DNA of 64,000 nt from Branchiostoma belcheri (lineage: Eukaryota > Chordata > Leptocardii > Amphioxiformes > Branchiostomatidae): positions 453,935 to 517,934 of the forward strand of contig NW_017803013.1 of the NCBI RefSeq assembly GCF_001625305.1. Direction: 5' to 3'. Below the pieces are notes generated by a model. It was not told where the DNA came from. It did no database searches and saw only the letters and a list, made by a program, of their open reading frames with translations. Positions 54,101 to 64,000 of the stretch are shown piece after piece; position 1 is the stretch's first letter, and every line of letters begins with the position of its first letter. The position numbers and the translations under genes are program-made.

Positions 54101-57100
54101 TTCCACAGTACTGAAAATGTGCACAGTGTCAGTCTTTCATTTGTTAGATTTCTTACAGCTTGTATGCATGTTTTGGGGGTGATTGCTCATGCTGCTGATG
54201 TTTTTGCATTAGGAGTCTGCCCTGGGAAAGAACTTTCTCTGTGATGTTTGTAACAAGAGTCTGGGGAGTAAGCAGGCCCTGAAGTACCACATGCGCCGAC
54301 ATGAGGAGAGGGGAGAGGCAGACATACAGTGCCCTGATCCTGACTGTGACAAGACATTCCAGCAGGTGTGATGTCTATCTTTCACGCCTTTGTACCCGAG
54401 TATATGCTTAAATAATGCAATGTATATGGGAATTGCATGTATGGTAGACATGATGATTTAAAAGCGAGATCTGAAACGTACAGATGGCTAACCTCACAAC
54501 CCTGCTGTTGCAGTCTTCCTTTTTATAATGTTGTTGCCACCTGTAATAAACCGTATGGTCTGTCACAGAAAAGGGACCTGGTGACCCACTCCACTGTCCA
54601 TGGCAAGGTCAAGAGTGCCCATGGCATGGTGACCCGGCGGGCCCTCAGTCTGTACAAATGTGACCAATGTGGGAAGGTGAGCTGTCATTCTTGAGTCTGT
54701 TTACTTGCTTGGCACATTGAATAGAAGATAATTGTGTCGTGTCCTTTACCACCAGGGCTACAATATTGTACTGAGATTTCTCTCCTTTTTTTTATATAAA
54801 GTCTCCTTTGATGCAGATGACTGAAATTGGAATAGATGACAATTTAAGTGCTGAAGCATCAGTGCTGAATATGTAATATTTTGTGACAAATGCCAGTAGA
54901 TTCAATGCCAATTGTTCTTTTTACTGACTTCTTTCCAGGCCTTCAGAGATTCTGACAAACTGGACAAGCACCTGTTGCTCCATGTCAACGAAGAAGACAG
55001 GCCCATCGTGTGTGAGGTCTGCAACAAGCGGTTCCTCAACAACTCAGCCATCGCCTGTCACAGGAAGACCCACAGCGGGAAGAAGTACTACGCCTGCCCC
55101 TTCTGCAATGAAGGGTTTGATCGTACGGAGACCTTACGCGAGCACGTCCCCGTCCATGCCGTGGATGGCGTGTACTCCTGCCCAACCTGCAGCAAGACAT
55201 TCCCCGAGTTTGTGCAGGTGCGGAAGCACATCCGCAGCTTCCACTCCGACAAGATGTACCAGTGCCAGGTGTGCGAGAAGGCCTTCCCACGTCCGGACAA
55301 GCTGAAGCTCCACATGCTGAAGCACTCGGACCGGCGGGACTTCCTGTGTGCCAACTGTGGCAAGCAGTTCAAGCGCAAGGACAAGCTGAAGGAACATATG
55401 CTCCGCATGCACAACCCAGAGAGGGAGGCCAGGAACGCCAACAGACCAAACAAGGTAACGTTATTACATGCTGGTCATATGCCATCTAGTTATATGTAAA
55501 TATGAACTAGTTTGTAAGTTGTCCCTTTGTGAGGTTGGAGATGTTAAAAATGTTAGTCTCTAGTTTAAGCCTTTACCTGTTCCGCATGACTAGAATGACA
55601 CAGTAGTGTGATGTTTGTACCATTGCAGCCCAAGGCCTTCAAGCCCAAGACTCCCCCCAGTGACTACAACAGCTTCACCTTCAAGTGTCGCGGGTGCATG
55701 CTGGGATTCCGGCGCAGGGGGATGCTGGTTAACCATCTGGCCAAGCGTCATCCTGAGACCCGCCCAGAGAGTATCCCAGAACTGGCCCTGCCCATCATCA
55801 AGCCAAACAGGGACTACTTCTGCCAGTATTGTGAAAAGGTAACTTGTGATATGATTAGAATGTTTGGATGTCAGCCCGTCCTTGTTACTCTCGAACAAAT
55901 TTATAACACTTTAAAACTATAGGCTGTATGACATCTAAGTTTTTGTGTATAACAATAAATATAATTCCTAATTTACAATCAGGAGTATCAGTAGAGCAAG
56001 CTAATCCTGAGATTTGTTTCAATCGCAGGTCTACAAAAGCAGCAGCAAGCGCAAGGCCCACATTCTGAAGAACCACCCTGGAGCAGAGCTGCCTCCCAGC
56101 ATCAGGAAGCTGCGACGCAACCCCCAGGACATCAGCATCAACACCCACACAGGCACTGCCGGCACCATCGCCTCCGCCCCGGTCTGCTGCCCTCACTGTC
56201 CCAAACAGTACAGCAGCAAGGCGAAGATGACGCAGCACATCCGTAAGAAGCATGCGGAGCTGGTGGGCACGGCCATCCCCATGCCTGCTCCGACTGTGCC
56301 CATCACCCCAGCAGCTCAGCAGGCCATCGCTGAGGCTGCAGCAGCAGACCTGACCTACAAAGTCATCGTCAGATATGATGGTAGGTACAACTGAGGCGGT
56401 GGTGGCTTAAGCAACAGCTATACTGTGTTAAATGGTTGGGGGGAAAATAGACTATGTATTTAAGTGCTTGTAGATTTCATGGACACCAGTGATCTATAGA
56501 ACATAGAATGATATGCTGTATTTCCTGTTTTGTGTACAGCACCTCCAAATGAGCCCAGTGAGGAAGCTGTGCTGGAACACATCCCCCAGCACATGGTGGT
56601 GCAAGCACCTCAACAAGATGCCAATGTGGCACGGCAGACAGTTCAGAGGTTCACTGTGGAGACCACTGGCCAGGCTATTCCTGTTCCTAGTGAGACCATG
56701 CGGGTATGTCCCAGCAACTTTCAGCCAGAAAACTTGACTGCCTTCAATCCACCTACGTGCTTTAATCTATAACATGCAATTTACAGAGATGCTGTTGAGT
56801 TGGTGTATAAGGATTGTACTGTTGTGTTCCCTCAGGCTGCAGACCTGCTGACCCAGGCTATGAGTGAGCTGTCCCAGACCCTGAGTGAATACAGGCCACA
56901 GCCTGCAGAGTACCAGACTATTGCAGCGCACAGGGTCGTCACCACACAGGTAGGAAACATGCACACTTTTCTAGGGTGAGCTGTGAGCTAGTGTACGGTG
57001 AATGCAGTACATAAGTTTGCTTGTCATGTAAGTTTTAATGTAAAAAAAATGCCGTGTGAATAACTTTGTTGTGCTTATGCAACTTAAAAGCAACAGGTTG

Positions 57101-57479
57101 TCTCAGCTTGAGTACAAACTACAATGTCAGAAACGAGTCAGTGCAAAGACAGCATGTGGTAGTAGAGTGCCAGTCCCATGTTCCAATTGTGTTCCAGTCC
57201 ACAGGTGAGTTGGTGCATCATCAGGTAGTGCCGGTCAGCATCCAGACAGCTGACCAGTCCCAGGGGACAGTGACAGTGGACGTGAGCCAGATCCGCCAGT
57301 CCCCAACACACTTCCAGCAGCAGACCCTGACCATCCAACAGCCCATCAGCCCCGCCCCCACCCCTCCACAGCAGCAGCAGGTGCAGCAGGTACAACAGGT
57401 GCAGCAGGTGCAGCAGGCCGTCCAGGCTGTCCAGACAGTCGTCTCCACCACCGAGCAGGTCGCTGTCACTCACCCATAG
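48189..57479 (+). CDS. PRDM10: PR domain zinc finger protein 10 (PRDM10), 15 coding exons, one internal frameshift
   Basis: Nuclear transcription regulator with a PR (SET-like) domain and C2H2 fingers. Exons: 48189-48380, 48650-49052, 49370-49621, 49940-50143, 50354-50426, 50617-50819, 52407-52844, 54213-54365, 54569-54676, 54939-55454, 55629-55838, 56029-56380, 56540-56703, 56836-56949, 57198-57479; about 1220 residues after correction. Gln-rich N-terminus, then the WCEDCN zinc knuckle, PR domain (about 225-365, with [20 protein letters not shown]), a finger, a basic [14 protein letters not shown] stretch, and 15 C2H2 fingers in total. The CPTCSKTF to HNPERE cluster and the [20 protein letters not shown] block are diagnostic of PRDM10. 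Exon 3 contains an extra A in the AAA at 49531-49533: GVFTK lies in one frame and [12 protein letters not shown] in the next, and exon phase demands one base fewer. The C-terminus is Gln/Val-rich and may continue in another frame to 57562. Confidence 0.94.
51710..51907. mobile_element. 198-bp MITE-like inverted-repeat element in a PRDM10 intron
   Basis: GGCCCACTTTAGACACAGAT at the left end is matched by the reverse complement of the right end, with GGCCCACTTTAGGCACAGAT. The shared phrase continues with TTTTTG and, after a small indel, CAGCAGTACTGG. The target repeat is unclear (TTG left, TTA right). The interior also repeats CAGCAGTACTG. Non-coding. Confidence 0.7.
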
Positions 57480-57562
57480 CTGTCTCCACCCAGGCACAGC
57501 CTCAGCAGTTCATTGCCAGGCCATGGCCAGGCACCTTCACTGGCAATGTTACTTACCAGTAA
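57480..57562 (+). other. Possible out-of-frame continuation of the PRDM10 C-terminus
   Basis: Directly after the TAG at 57477-57479, another frame (from the GCT at 57479) reads [20 protein letters not shown] and ends at a TAA at 57560-57562. The Gln/Ala composition resembles the preceding tail, and a Trp-Phe-Gly pattern is faintly like the vertebrate PRDM10 C-terminal region. A base error or an alternative splice could join it. Not proven. Confidence 0.3.
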
Positions 57563-57992
57563 CCTTAGTTCAGCTGAATATGGTAAGATCAGGATCTGGA
57601 ACTATGTTTATGGTTTAAGACACTCCTGGAGGCATGTGGTTGTGCATGTATGTGAGGTTATTGGTTATCAGATGGACATTTGTAATCAACATTTGTGATA
57701 TTGGCAGGGAGATATTTACTCTATCTGCTGATGTGTGCTGTTTGATATGGATTTTACTGAACCCTTACGGTCATATTGTTTGAACTAGTAGAAGTTTTGG
57801 AACATAACAAGGTGTATGGTTCCCAGAATGTCACATTTGGACTGACATTTATTGTGAGCGGTTTAGTAATTGACTCTTATAGCCTTGCTTTCAGTTAAGC
57901 TTTAGAGTTGTCCTGTTACTTGTACAAACTCTTCTCGACAAGGATGCATAGCTACCAGACCGTAGTTCCCAGATGAATAGAATGTGTTTTAA

Positions 57993-58229
57993 CCCTTGTC
58001 CTGCTGGCAATTTTTACACAATATTTTCAAATAATATCATGTCTTAATCAGGTCACAGACCCTTGACTTTTTTTGCCCCGCGGTGGCGTAGTTACTTCCG
58101 CATTCGTTGCGTTTCGCTGCGGTGTGATGCGTTACACGAGAAACACCCCCAAATCGTACATATACAAGGCCCTATATAGATGGTACTGTATGTGCAACCC
58201 ATATATATATGGGCCCCGCAGGACAAGGG
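57993..58229. mobile_element. 237-bp piggyBac-type MITE with TTAA target sites
   Basis: CCCTTGTCCTGC at the left end is repeated inverted (GCAGGACAAGGG) at the right end. TTAA abuts both ends (57989-57992 and 58230-58233). TTAA target sites with ends beginning CCC are the hallmark of the piggyBac superfamily. The interior is GC-variable, contains ATATATATAT near the right end and has no transposase frame. Confidence 0.85.
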
Positions 58230-60260
58230 TTAAGCAATCAGAAAATCAAATATATTAACCACCAGTTCCTGTTGATTCAGCAGTTGTTACTGGCAAGAAA
58301 CAACTTTGTGTCTTTCATACATCTTATATCTTATAATACACATTCATGTAAAAATATTGTCTTGTGCAGACAACCTTATAGTGGTGGAAGCTAATGTGTA
58401 GTTAATAAGTTATGTAAAATGTGCAGTATCTAAAGCACTTTATATACATGAACTGAAAGCTATGATAACCATGCAGTCTTGTGGAGCTTAAAGATCATTC
58501 AAGTATTCCATGGTGAAGTCATCACTCCCCATATAATGTAAAAAATGACAGGTTTTATCTTCTCAGCCTTCATAGCAAAGCTACAAATACTTTTGCTCAG
58601 TTGAGTAATAGACATAAACTGTGCATAAAAGTGTGTTGTGTGCCTAACTGGCAAGCTAGTGCACATGTAGTCTTATTTTAGTGGACAGAAATAAATACTG
58701 TTTTAATTCATTGTGTTTGCCAAACAAACAGTTAAGACCACAGGGTCGCATGGAATACAATTTCTAGTACTCGTAATTCTGAAGATTTTCTGAAAATTAC
58801 GGAATGCTGACAGACAAAGTGAATGTATAGATTTCTTGTTGTAAACAGTGAGTACACTTACGAATTCTGGAGTAAAGCTAGTTCACCTGAGTGTTGCAGA
58901 TTAATCTTGGTTCAACAATTTTTCTGTGCTGAAGGTTTCGAGCTGTTTGCCTCAGTTTGAACTTACTTGATAACTGATTGTATTTTGGTGGCCCTGATTT
59001 TCTTCATATTAAAATTTAATGTTTAATTAGTGAATGTTCTGTATATGCCTTGTGTTCCTAGACCCTTCTGCAGGATCGTGTGATGTTCTAATGGCTACCC
59101 AACCCTCCCTTGTATGTTGTTTATTTGTCAAAATACCACATCTATGAAAGTATCACTAATGTTCTTGCAAGTCAACCTAGGCAATGTATGTTTTTTTGAC
59201 AAGTAGTTAAGGAGATGTGCAAAAAATTAGGCATATTTTTTTTCTTGTTACGTATATGAGGCAGGGTTGGGTGGTAATACCGTGGTATACTGGCTTAGTT
59301 TACAGCAATCTCAACCTCTCTTTGCTGTGCACTTGTCAGTACATTGTACATAATTTTTTTTTCTCTCTCTCTTTAATAGATACATTTTACCCTGTGCAGT
59401 TGGTGTGGTGTAGTGGTACACACATTTGCGTCAGAGTTGATGCTCTGGCCAATGTAGTCCAATTGTTTTAACTGTAGAAGTTATAAGGCTATTGTGTTTG
59501 AATTGCATGGTAGTAATGTGTATAGATTGTAAGCATCCTGCTAATATTAAGGATTTCTGCATAGCCAAAATAACATTTCTATTCAGGGCCATTCCTTCTG
59601 AGAAGTATTGGTGGTTCAATTTTTAAGACAAAAGGTGGCAATGGAAACAATTTTTTGTGACATTTGGTTAGTTGTGAAATAGAAGGTGAGCATCCTGAGA
59701 TTAAAGAGAATTAAGTTTGTGACAAAATGTTAAAGATATTAGCTGCATTAATCTGCAGGTTGTGTTGAGAGAAATGGACCAACTATAGGATGCTTATCAT
59801 CTTACACTTTTGGTGTCAAGGCAAAGGTATGTTGTGTTAACTTCAACTAATACTCCTGTACAGCCAAATAAACATTTTATGTCACCATGGGTTTAAATAA
59901 TAGACACTTTTGACAGAAAATGAGTTTGTGAAAATATAGTTCAGGCTGCTGCATAAGCTTTTCTGACCCCAAACTTTTTGATTGTTGGTGATCTAGAAAC
60001 CATGATGTAGTGTGTGTGTGTCCTACTCTGCTTACTACTGAGCCAAATCTGTTGTATTATATATGCCAGTAACAATACAAGTGTTAGTGTAAGAAATGTA
60101 TTGTTGAGTCCTGTTTTTGGTGATGCCTTATGGGCGGAGGCATTTGTGTAACTACTGAGATCGCTTTGAAAGAGTTTCAAAAATTGTACGAATGCATTCC
60201 CTGGGGTTTTGTCGTAGCCTTTGGCTGTGTGATCTTTGGTCAAAGCAAGAAAGGACACTC

Positions 60261-60409
60261 GTAGACCTCCCTACTCTTCCCCACACCCCACTTGTAGACC
60301 TCCCTACTCTTCCCCACACCCCACTTGTAGACCTCCTTACTCTTCCCCACACCCCACTTGTAGACCTCCTTACTCTTCCCCATACCCCACTTGTAGACCT
60401 CCTTACTCA
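60261..60409. repeat. 33-bp minisatellite, about 4.5 units
   Basis: The unit starts GTAGACCTCCCTACTCTTCC and ends CCACACCCCACTT. Copies start at 60261, 60294, 60327, 60360 and 60393 (partial), with a few C/T substitutions. Because 33 is a multiple of 3, all frames stay open and produce spurious repeat peptides. Confidence 0.92.
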
Positions 60410-61264
60410 TATTTTTCTAAACAGTATTCAGATTTAATAATTTACATTCAATCGTCGCCATGGACATGCCATGGTGATGATTTTTATTGCCGTCCTTGTT
60501 AGTTTCTGCATGTGGTGCCATATTTTCACCTACATCAATCTGGTACCTTTTGTTCATCTACAGGTCTACAAATGAAGACAAACAAAAGTAACCCAAAAGG
60601 ATGCTCTTGTACACAGTGTAGAAAGTGGTTTTAATTTTCACTTGCATAGACAGAGAGAGCACCACCACACGACTGGGACAACATGATCATCACTGACAAA
60701 AAGCAGAATATTCTTACTTCAATGATATTACTGGGCCATTCGGTATGAATCTACATCCATGTATTTCCCATGTTTAGTCTAAAATGCTTGTGTGCATTGA
60801 CATATCAAAACAGCCAGAGGGAATAAAGTCGTAAGGCTTTGCTTTTCAGCTAGCAATGTTAACAAATTATTCATAGGTACAAGGCACCTTTCACTCACTT
60901 GGTCCAGGGAGAATAAGCGCGAGGGAAACATATCTCCATGACCTTCAGTGTTACAGTTTTTCATCGATCAGCATATTTTCTAATTCAGTGCTGATAATAC
61001 TACCTACTGTGCACACAAACGAAGACTTTCTAAAACTTTGCTGATTCCACCTGTAATTACATGGAAGTAGATGGAGATGTAATGGATATCAACCTATTGG
61101 TTCTAATCCTATGACAGTCACCTGATATACCATGCAAAAGGATTAATACTAGTATATAATTAACAGCTTCAATTCACAGACTTCACTCAATAGCACGTAG
61201 TAAACTACCATTCATTCATGCACTTGTTGAAACGTATCGTACTCAAGACGTAAGTGGTAATGGG

Positions 61265-62233
61265 TTAACTAGCTAGAGGTAGTATGTCAGGCATGTTTGT
61301 CCTATGGCCCGTTATTTCCTGAGATCGCCTGGACAAGGTTCTGAGCCATTGCTGTATACAAAGTCTTTGGGAAGGAGAGAACCAGTTGCTTGCGTATGCC
61401 GTGGCTACAAGAGCGTGCACATCGTTGTGGTACAGCCCCTCTCCTCCAGCGATGAAGTGGTCGAAGTAGTCCCTGATACTCCTGAAGGCGTGGTCCCTGT
61501 TGACGTAGTGTGGTTTGATCAGGAGGTAACGCGAGATGAACTGGGACAGCTGCGAGGCCGACTCAAAACTCGTCAGCTGTGCGTCACATCTCGAGGATGT
61601 TCCCCGCATCTCTGACTTCTGTGCCTGAAGTTCAGACTTTCTCCTCTGCAGTTCCCGTTCAAGCCTGCGGTTCCGTGCGCGGGACATCTCAAGTTCATGT
61701 CTTGTCTGCTTCAGCTGCACTTCCAACGTGGCTACCCGGCACGCCAGTTCCGAAAGCGCTAGGTCGAATCTCCCACTTGCGCTATTCTTTCGTCTCGTGA
61801 GGAAGTCGACTTTGCTCTTTTCCTCCTTCTCTTTGGAACATTGAAGCTCGTGGTTGGCCAGTCTATACCTGTCCAAGGTGTCACCACAGGTGTTACACTG
61901 CACTGGACTGTACCCGCATTCCGCTTGGTGTCGCTGTTCGTCCTCCAGCCTCACCACCATCCTGCATCCCCGCTCTCGGTGCTCGCATTCGATGCTGAGA
62001 CCGCTGATGAGGCTCCTCAGCGCGATGACTGGGCGGGCTTCGTGCGGCAACATGCCCGTGCGGCACTCGGGACACGTCCGCCGCTCTGTTTGGTTCAACC
62101 ATGTGTCGAGGCAGTGCTCACAAAAGCTGTGACCACACGGTGTCACCACGGCGTCCTTTAGAACGGCAGCACATATCCCGCAGAGAAGGTTATCGTCCAC
62201 GCGAGATAGAAAACGTTGAAGAGAATAACCCAT
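61265..62233 (-). CDS. Intronless RING-type E3 ligase-like protein (RNF41/RNF151-like N-terminus)
   Basis: 322 residues in one uninterrupted frame. The C3HC4 RING uses Cys18, Cys21, Cys33, His35, Cys38, Cys41, Cys54 and Cys57, so ubiquitin ligase activity is expected. A TRAF/SIAH-type zinc finger region follows (about 80-133, CEHRERGC...HQAEC...CNTCGD...HELQC). A charged coiled coil covers about 155-215 (VATLEVQLKQTRHELEMSRA onward). This order is that of the RNF41 (NRDP1)/RNF151 group and TRAF-like proteins. The C-terminal 105 residues (FISRYLLIKPHYVNRDHAF to the end) match neither a TRAF/MATH domain nor the NRDP1 substrate-binding domain as I know them. ATG at 62233 precedes the RING by the usual short distance. 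Lack of introns suggests a retrocopy-derived or expanded lancelet family. Confidence 0.85.
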   Translation of the reverse strand: MGYSLQRFLSRVDDNLLCGICAAVLKDAVVTPCGHSFCEHCLDTWLNQTERRTCPECRTGMLPHEARPVIALRSLISGLSIECEHRERGCRMVVRLEDEQRHQAECGYSPVQCNTCGDTLDRYRLANHELQCSKEKEEKSKVDFLTRRKNSASGRFDLALSELACRVATLEVQLKQTRHELEMSRARNRRLERELQRRKSELQAQKSEMRGTSSRCDAQLTSFESASQLSQFISRYLLIKPHYVNRDHAFRSIRDYFDHFIAGGEGLYHNDVHALVATAYASNWFSPSQRLCIQQWLRTLSRRSQEITGHRTNMPDILPLAS

Positions 62234-62361
62234 TGTATGTACAATATGCTGCCAACAAGGCGACTGCAGTCATGAGAATAAGGCCGAGAGGTTATTATAA
62301 CGCCTGGGCGATGATGGTACACGGAAACAAAGCCATCACGCACGCGCAACGCACCTCTGCT

Positions 62362-62369
62362 CATATATG
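62362..62369 (-). promoter_or_regulatory. TATA-like element upstream of the RING gene
   Basis: On the minus strand the sequence reads CATATATG about 130 bp before the ATG at 62233, in a GC-richer stretch. A TATA-driven start would fit an inducible or tissue-restricted single-exon gene. Weak evidence from sequence only. Confidence 0.3.
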
Positions 62370-64000
62370 GTGCTCCCCAGGGGCCGATACAGCTGTGCCA
62401 TTAATAAAACCATAACCGGGGGGTTCATATTTGGGCAAACAACTGGAAAAATAAATCATATCGAGAAGCCAAATATAGCGCAGAGTGGGAAGGCTCATAT
62501 GTCCGTGCTGACTGACCCTAAAATCATTTACACCACCTTTCTAATGATACCTGTGCGTGTAAGATGGTAGTTATGTCGCCTTGTTGGTACACAGCTCGCC
62601 AGGTTGTCCCCTGGGTACTCATCACGGGTGAAAACGGGCAGATTACATCATTCTTTCTTTCTTTTATCATAACTAACATCAAACAAAAATTTGATGAAAC
62701 TGAAATAATGATATTGTTACAAGTCACTATTTGAATAGCCACAACATATTGCTGACTGTGCGCCGTATACATGCATTACAAAACATATGGGCGATATTTG
62801 GTGCCAGTTAGGTTCATTAGCATCTTGATTATAGTGATCCATGGTTGGAAGTCAGTGGATTGTTCAGCTTGATTAGGATAATCTGACTTTTCGCGCATTT
62901 CATTTCGAAACTACCACGTCAACAGCCGTAATGTTTTGTCTGTTTGGCCAGAATGGAGTGAATTTGATTTTAAAGAAAGTCATATTCGGATTATTCCCTA
63001 AGTTGCAATTGTTTCAAGATTAACCTCTCAAAGATTTTCAAGCGGGTTAGACTGATATAACCATGAATTGCTCTGAAATTCAAGCATAAAAGTAACAAGA
63101 GAGATATTATTGGTAACGTCTATACTGTAATTGACGTGTGACATTTGAGGACAATGGGTACACTTCTTCACGCTGTGTCATTATAGAAGTTCACGTTCCA
63201 CTGTCATGTGACTCCAAGTTGAATCAACTCCAAGTTGGTTATAGAATTTTCCACCAAGCAAGGACAGTGGAATGTGATATTCAGGATAGTGGTGAATTCC
63301 AGCAGAAATCCAGCCCTACCATGGCCGTGGAAGAATGGTTGCCTGAAACAACATGTAGGTTCTACAATCCAGAAGGTCAGGCGGACGCAATGCGGGTGAA
63401 ACCATTAATAATTCAGGACAACCTCTTTAACTTATCGTGTACAATAAACACCGACATTTAGAGTACGTTAGAGAAAATTGATCAAATGACCAGATTGATG
63501 TGTTATCCCGTGAATGTAAAAATAGCGCCGTATTTTTACTTCCGAAAATCTTTTTATGTTCATGAAAAAAAACTGTATCTTTATTGCTGAGGCAATTTCA
63601 AAATCGAAACGCTTTATCAGTAATGGAATAGTCACTGGTGGTTGCTACATGTAAAAACAGAGAAGCTTTGGAGCCCTACTTATCATTTACCGTTATACAT
63701 AAAATTCTTTTGACCCCGCCGTTTCCTAACCTTTGAATAACCATATCAAGATCATAAATAATTCAAAATAGTGTCATCAATATGTTGCCCAAACTAGTCT
63801 GGGAGCTGCAGGGAATGACATTCCTGCAATTCAGAATGGGACATATTTAGTCTGGAGAAATACTTTCTGTGTGGTTTGTGACTAGGTAAATTGTGAAAGA
63901 TAATAATGTGTGTCAGAAACGCATATAACCATATTTTTTTACATCTGACTGAACAGTGGATAAGCCAAAGAATGCCCCTGTGTGGAGAATTTTCTGCAAT
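62370..64000. other. Right flank, nothing supported
   Basis: AT-rich sequence with a 107-codon open frame at 63138-63461 (+) that has no recognisable domain, splice context or repeat. No RNA gene, element or exon could be supported here. Confidence 0.4.

Larger units (their letters stand above)
57563..61264. other. Convergent region PRDM10 / RING gene
   Basis: Non-coding. An AATAAA at 58690-58695 may end PRDM10. The region contains a piggyBac-type miniature element (57993-58229) and a 33-bp minisatellite (60261-60409). The rest is AT-rich without recognisable genes or strong inverted repeats. Confidence 0.45.

Noticed and set aside
59401-59470. Possible tRNA-like A-box (GGTGTAGTGGT)
   Set aside because: No matching B-box and no cloverleaf pairing could be found.
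63138-63461. 107-codon ORF near the right end
   Set aside because: No recognisable domain, no exon signals and composition like the surrounding non-coding DNA.

Overview
This window is animal nuclear DNA. It is intron-rich, moderately AT-rich, and carries GT-AG spliced genes whose products align end to end with deuterostome proteins. Compact genes with many phase-matched introns, abundant small inverted-repeat elements and near-vertebrate protein conservation point to a lancelet (Branchiostoma, amphioxus). That assignment is an inference from gene content and texture; no marker sequence proves it. All exon models below were built by hand from splice sites, reading-frame phase and family knowledge.

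Layout: (1) 1017-12508 (+) PPP4R3/SMEK, a regulatory subunit of protein phosphatase 4, 16 coding exons. (2) 16186-22659 (+) UGP2, UDP-glucose pyrophosphorylase, 15 coding exons. (3) 25460-27767 (-) a catalytic alpha subunit of PAF acetylhydrolase Ib (PAFAH1B2/3 type), 6 coding exons. (4) 29306-32568, a 3.26-kb fold-back element made of two long inverted arms of 40-bp tandem repeats. (5) 32617-34601 (+) WDR46/UTP7 (SSU processome), 2 exons, starting 48 bp after the fold-back element. (6) 35903-43478 (-) LZTR1, Kelch-BTB-BTB adaptor of cullin 3 for RAS-family GTPases, 22 coding exons. (7) 48189-57479 (+) PRDM10, a PR-domain multi-zinc-finger regulator, 15 coding exons. (8) 61265-62233 (-) an intronless RING/TRAF-type zinc finger protein with an unrecognised C-terminal region.

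The genes are unrelated housekeeping or regulatory genes and do not form one pathway. Orientation matters: UGP2/PAFAH1B, WDR46/LZTR1 and PRDM10/RING are convergent pairs, while PAFAH1B/WDR46 and LZTR1/PRDM10 are divergent pairs. The fold-back element sits inside the PAFAH1B-WDR46 divergent promoter interval.

The main unusual content is mobile or structural: the fold-back element with 7/8-bp flanking repeats, a 100-bp near-perfect palindrome with a 9-bp target duplication 17 bp from a splice donor, a TTAA-flanked piggyBac-type miniature element, two further inverted-repeat elements in introns, a set of tiny AAGGAC/GTCCTT hairpins around LZTR1, and an excess of the palindrome TACATGTA. LZTR1 and PRDM10 each contain one single-base frameshift inside a strongly conserved exon. 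Phase accounting across the introns confirms both; they are more likely consensus errors or allelic indels than gene death.
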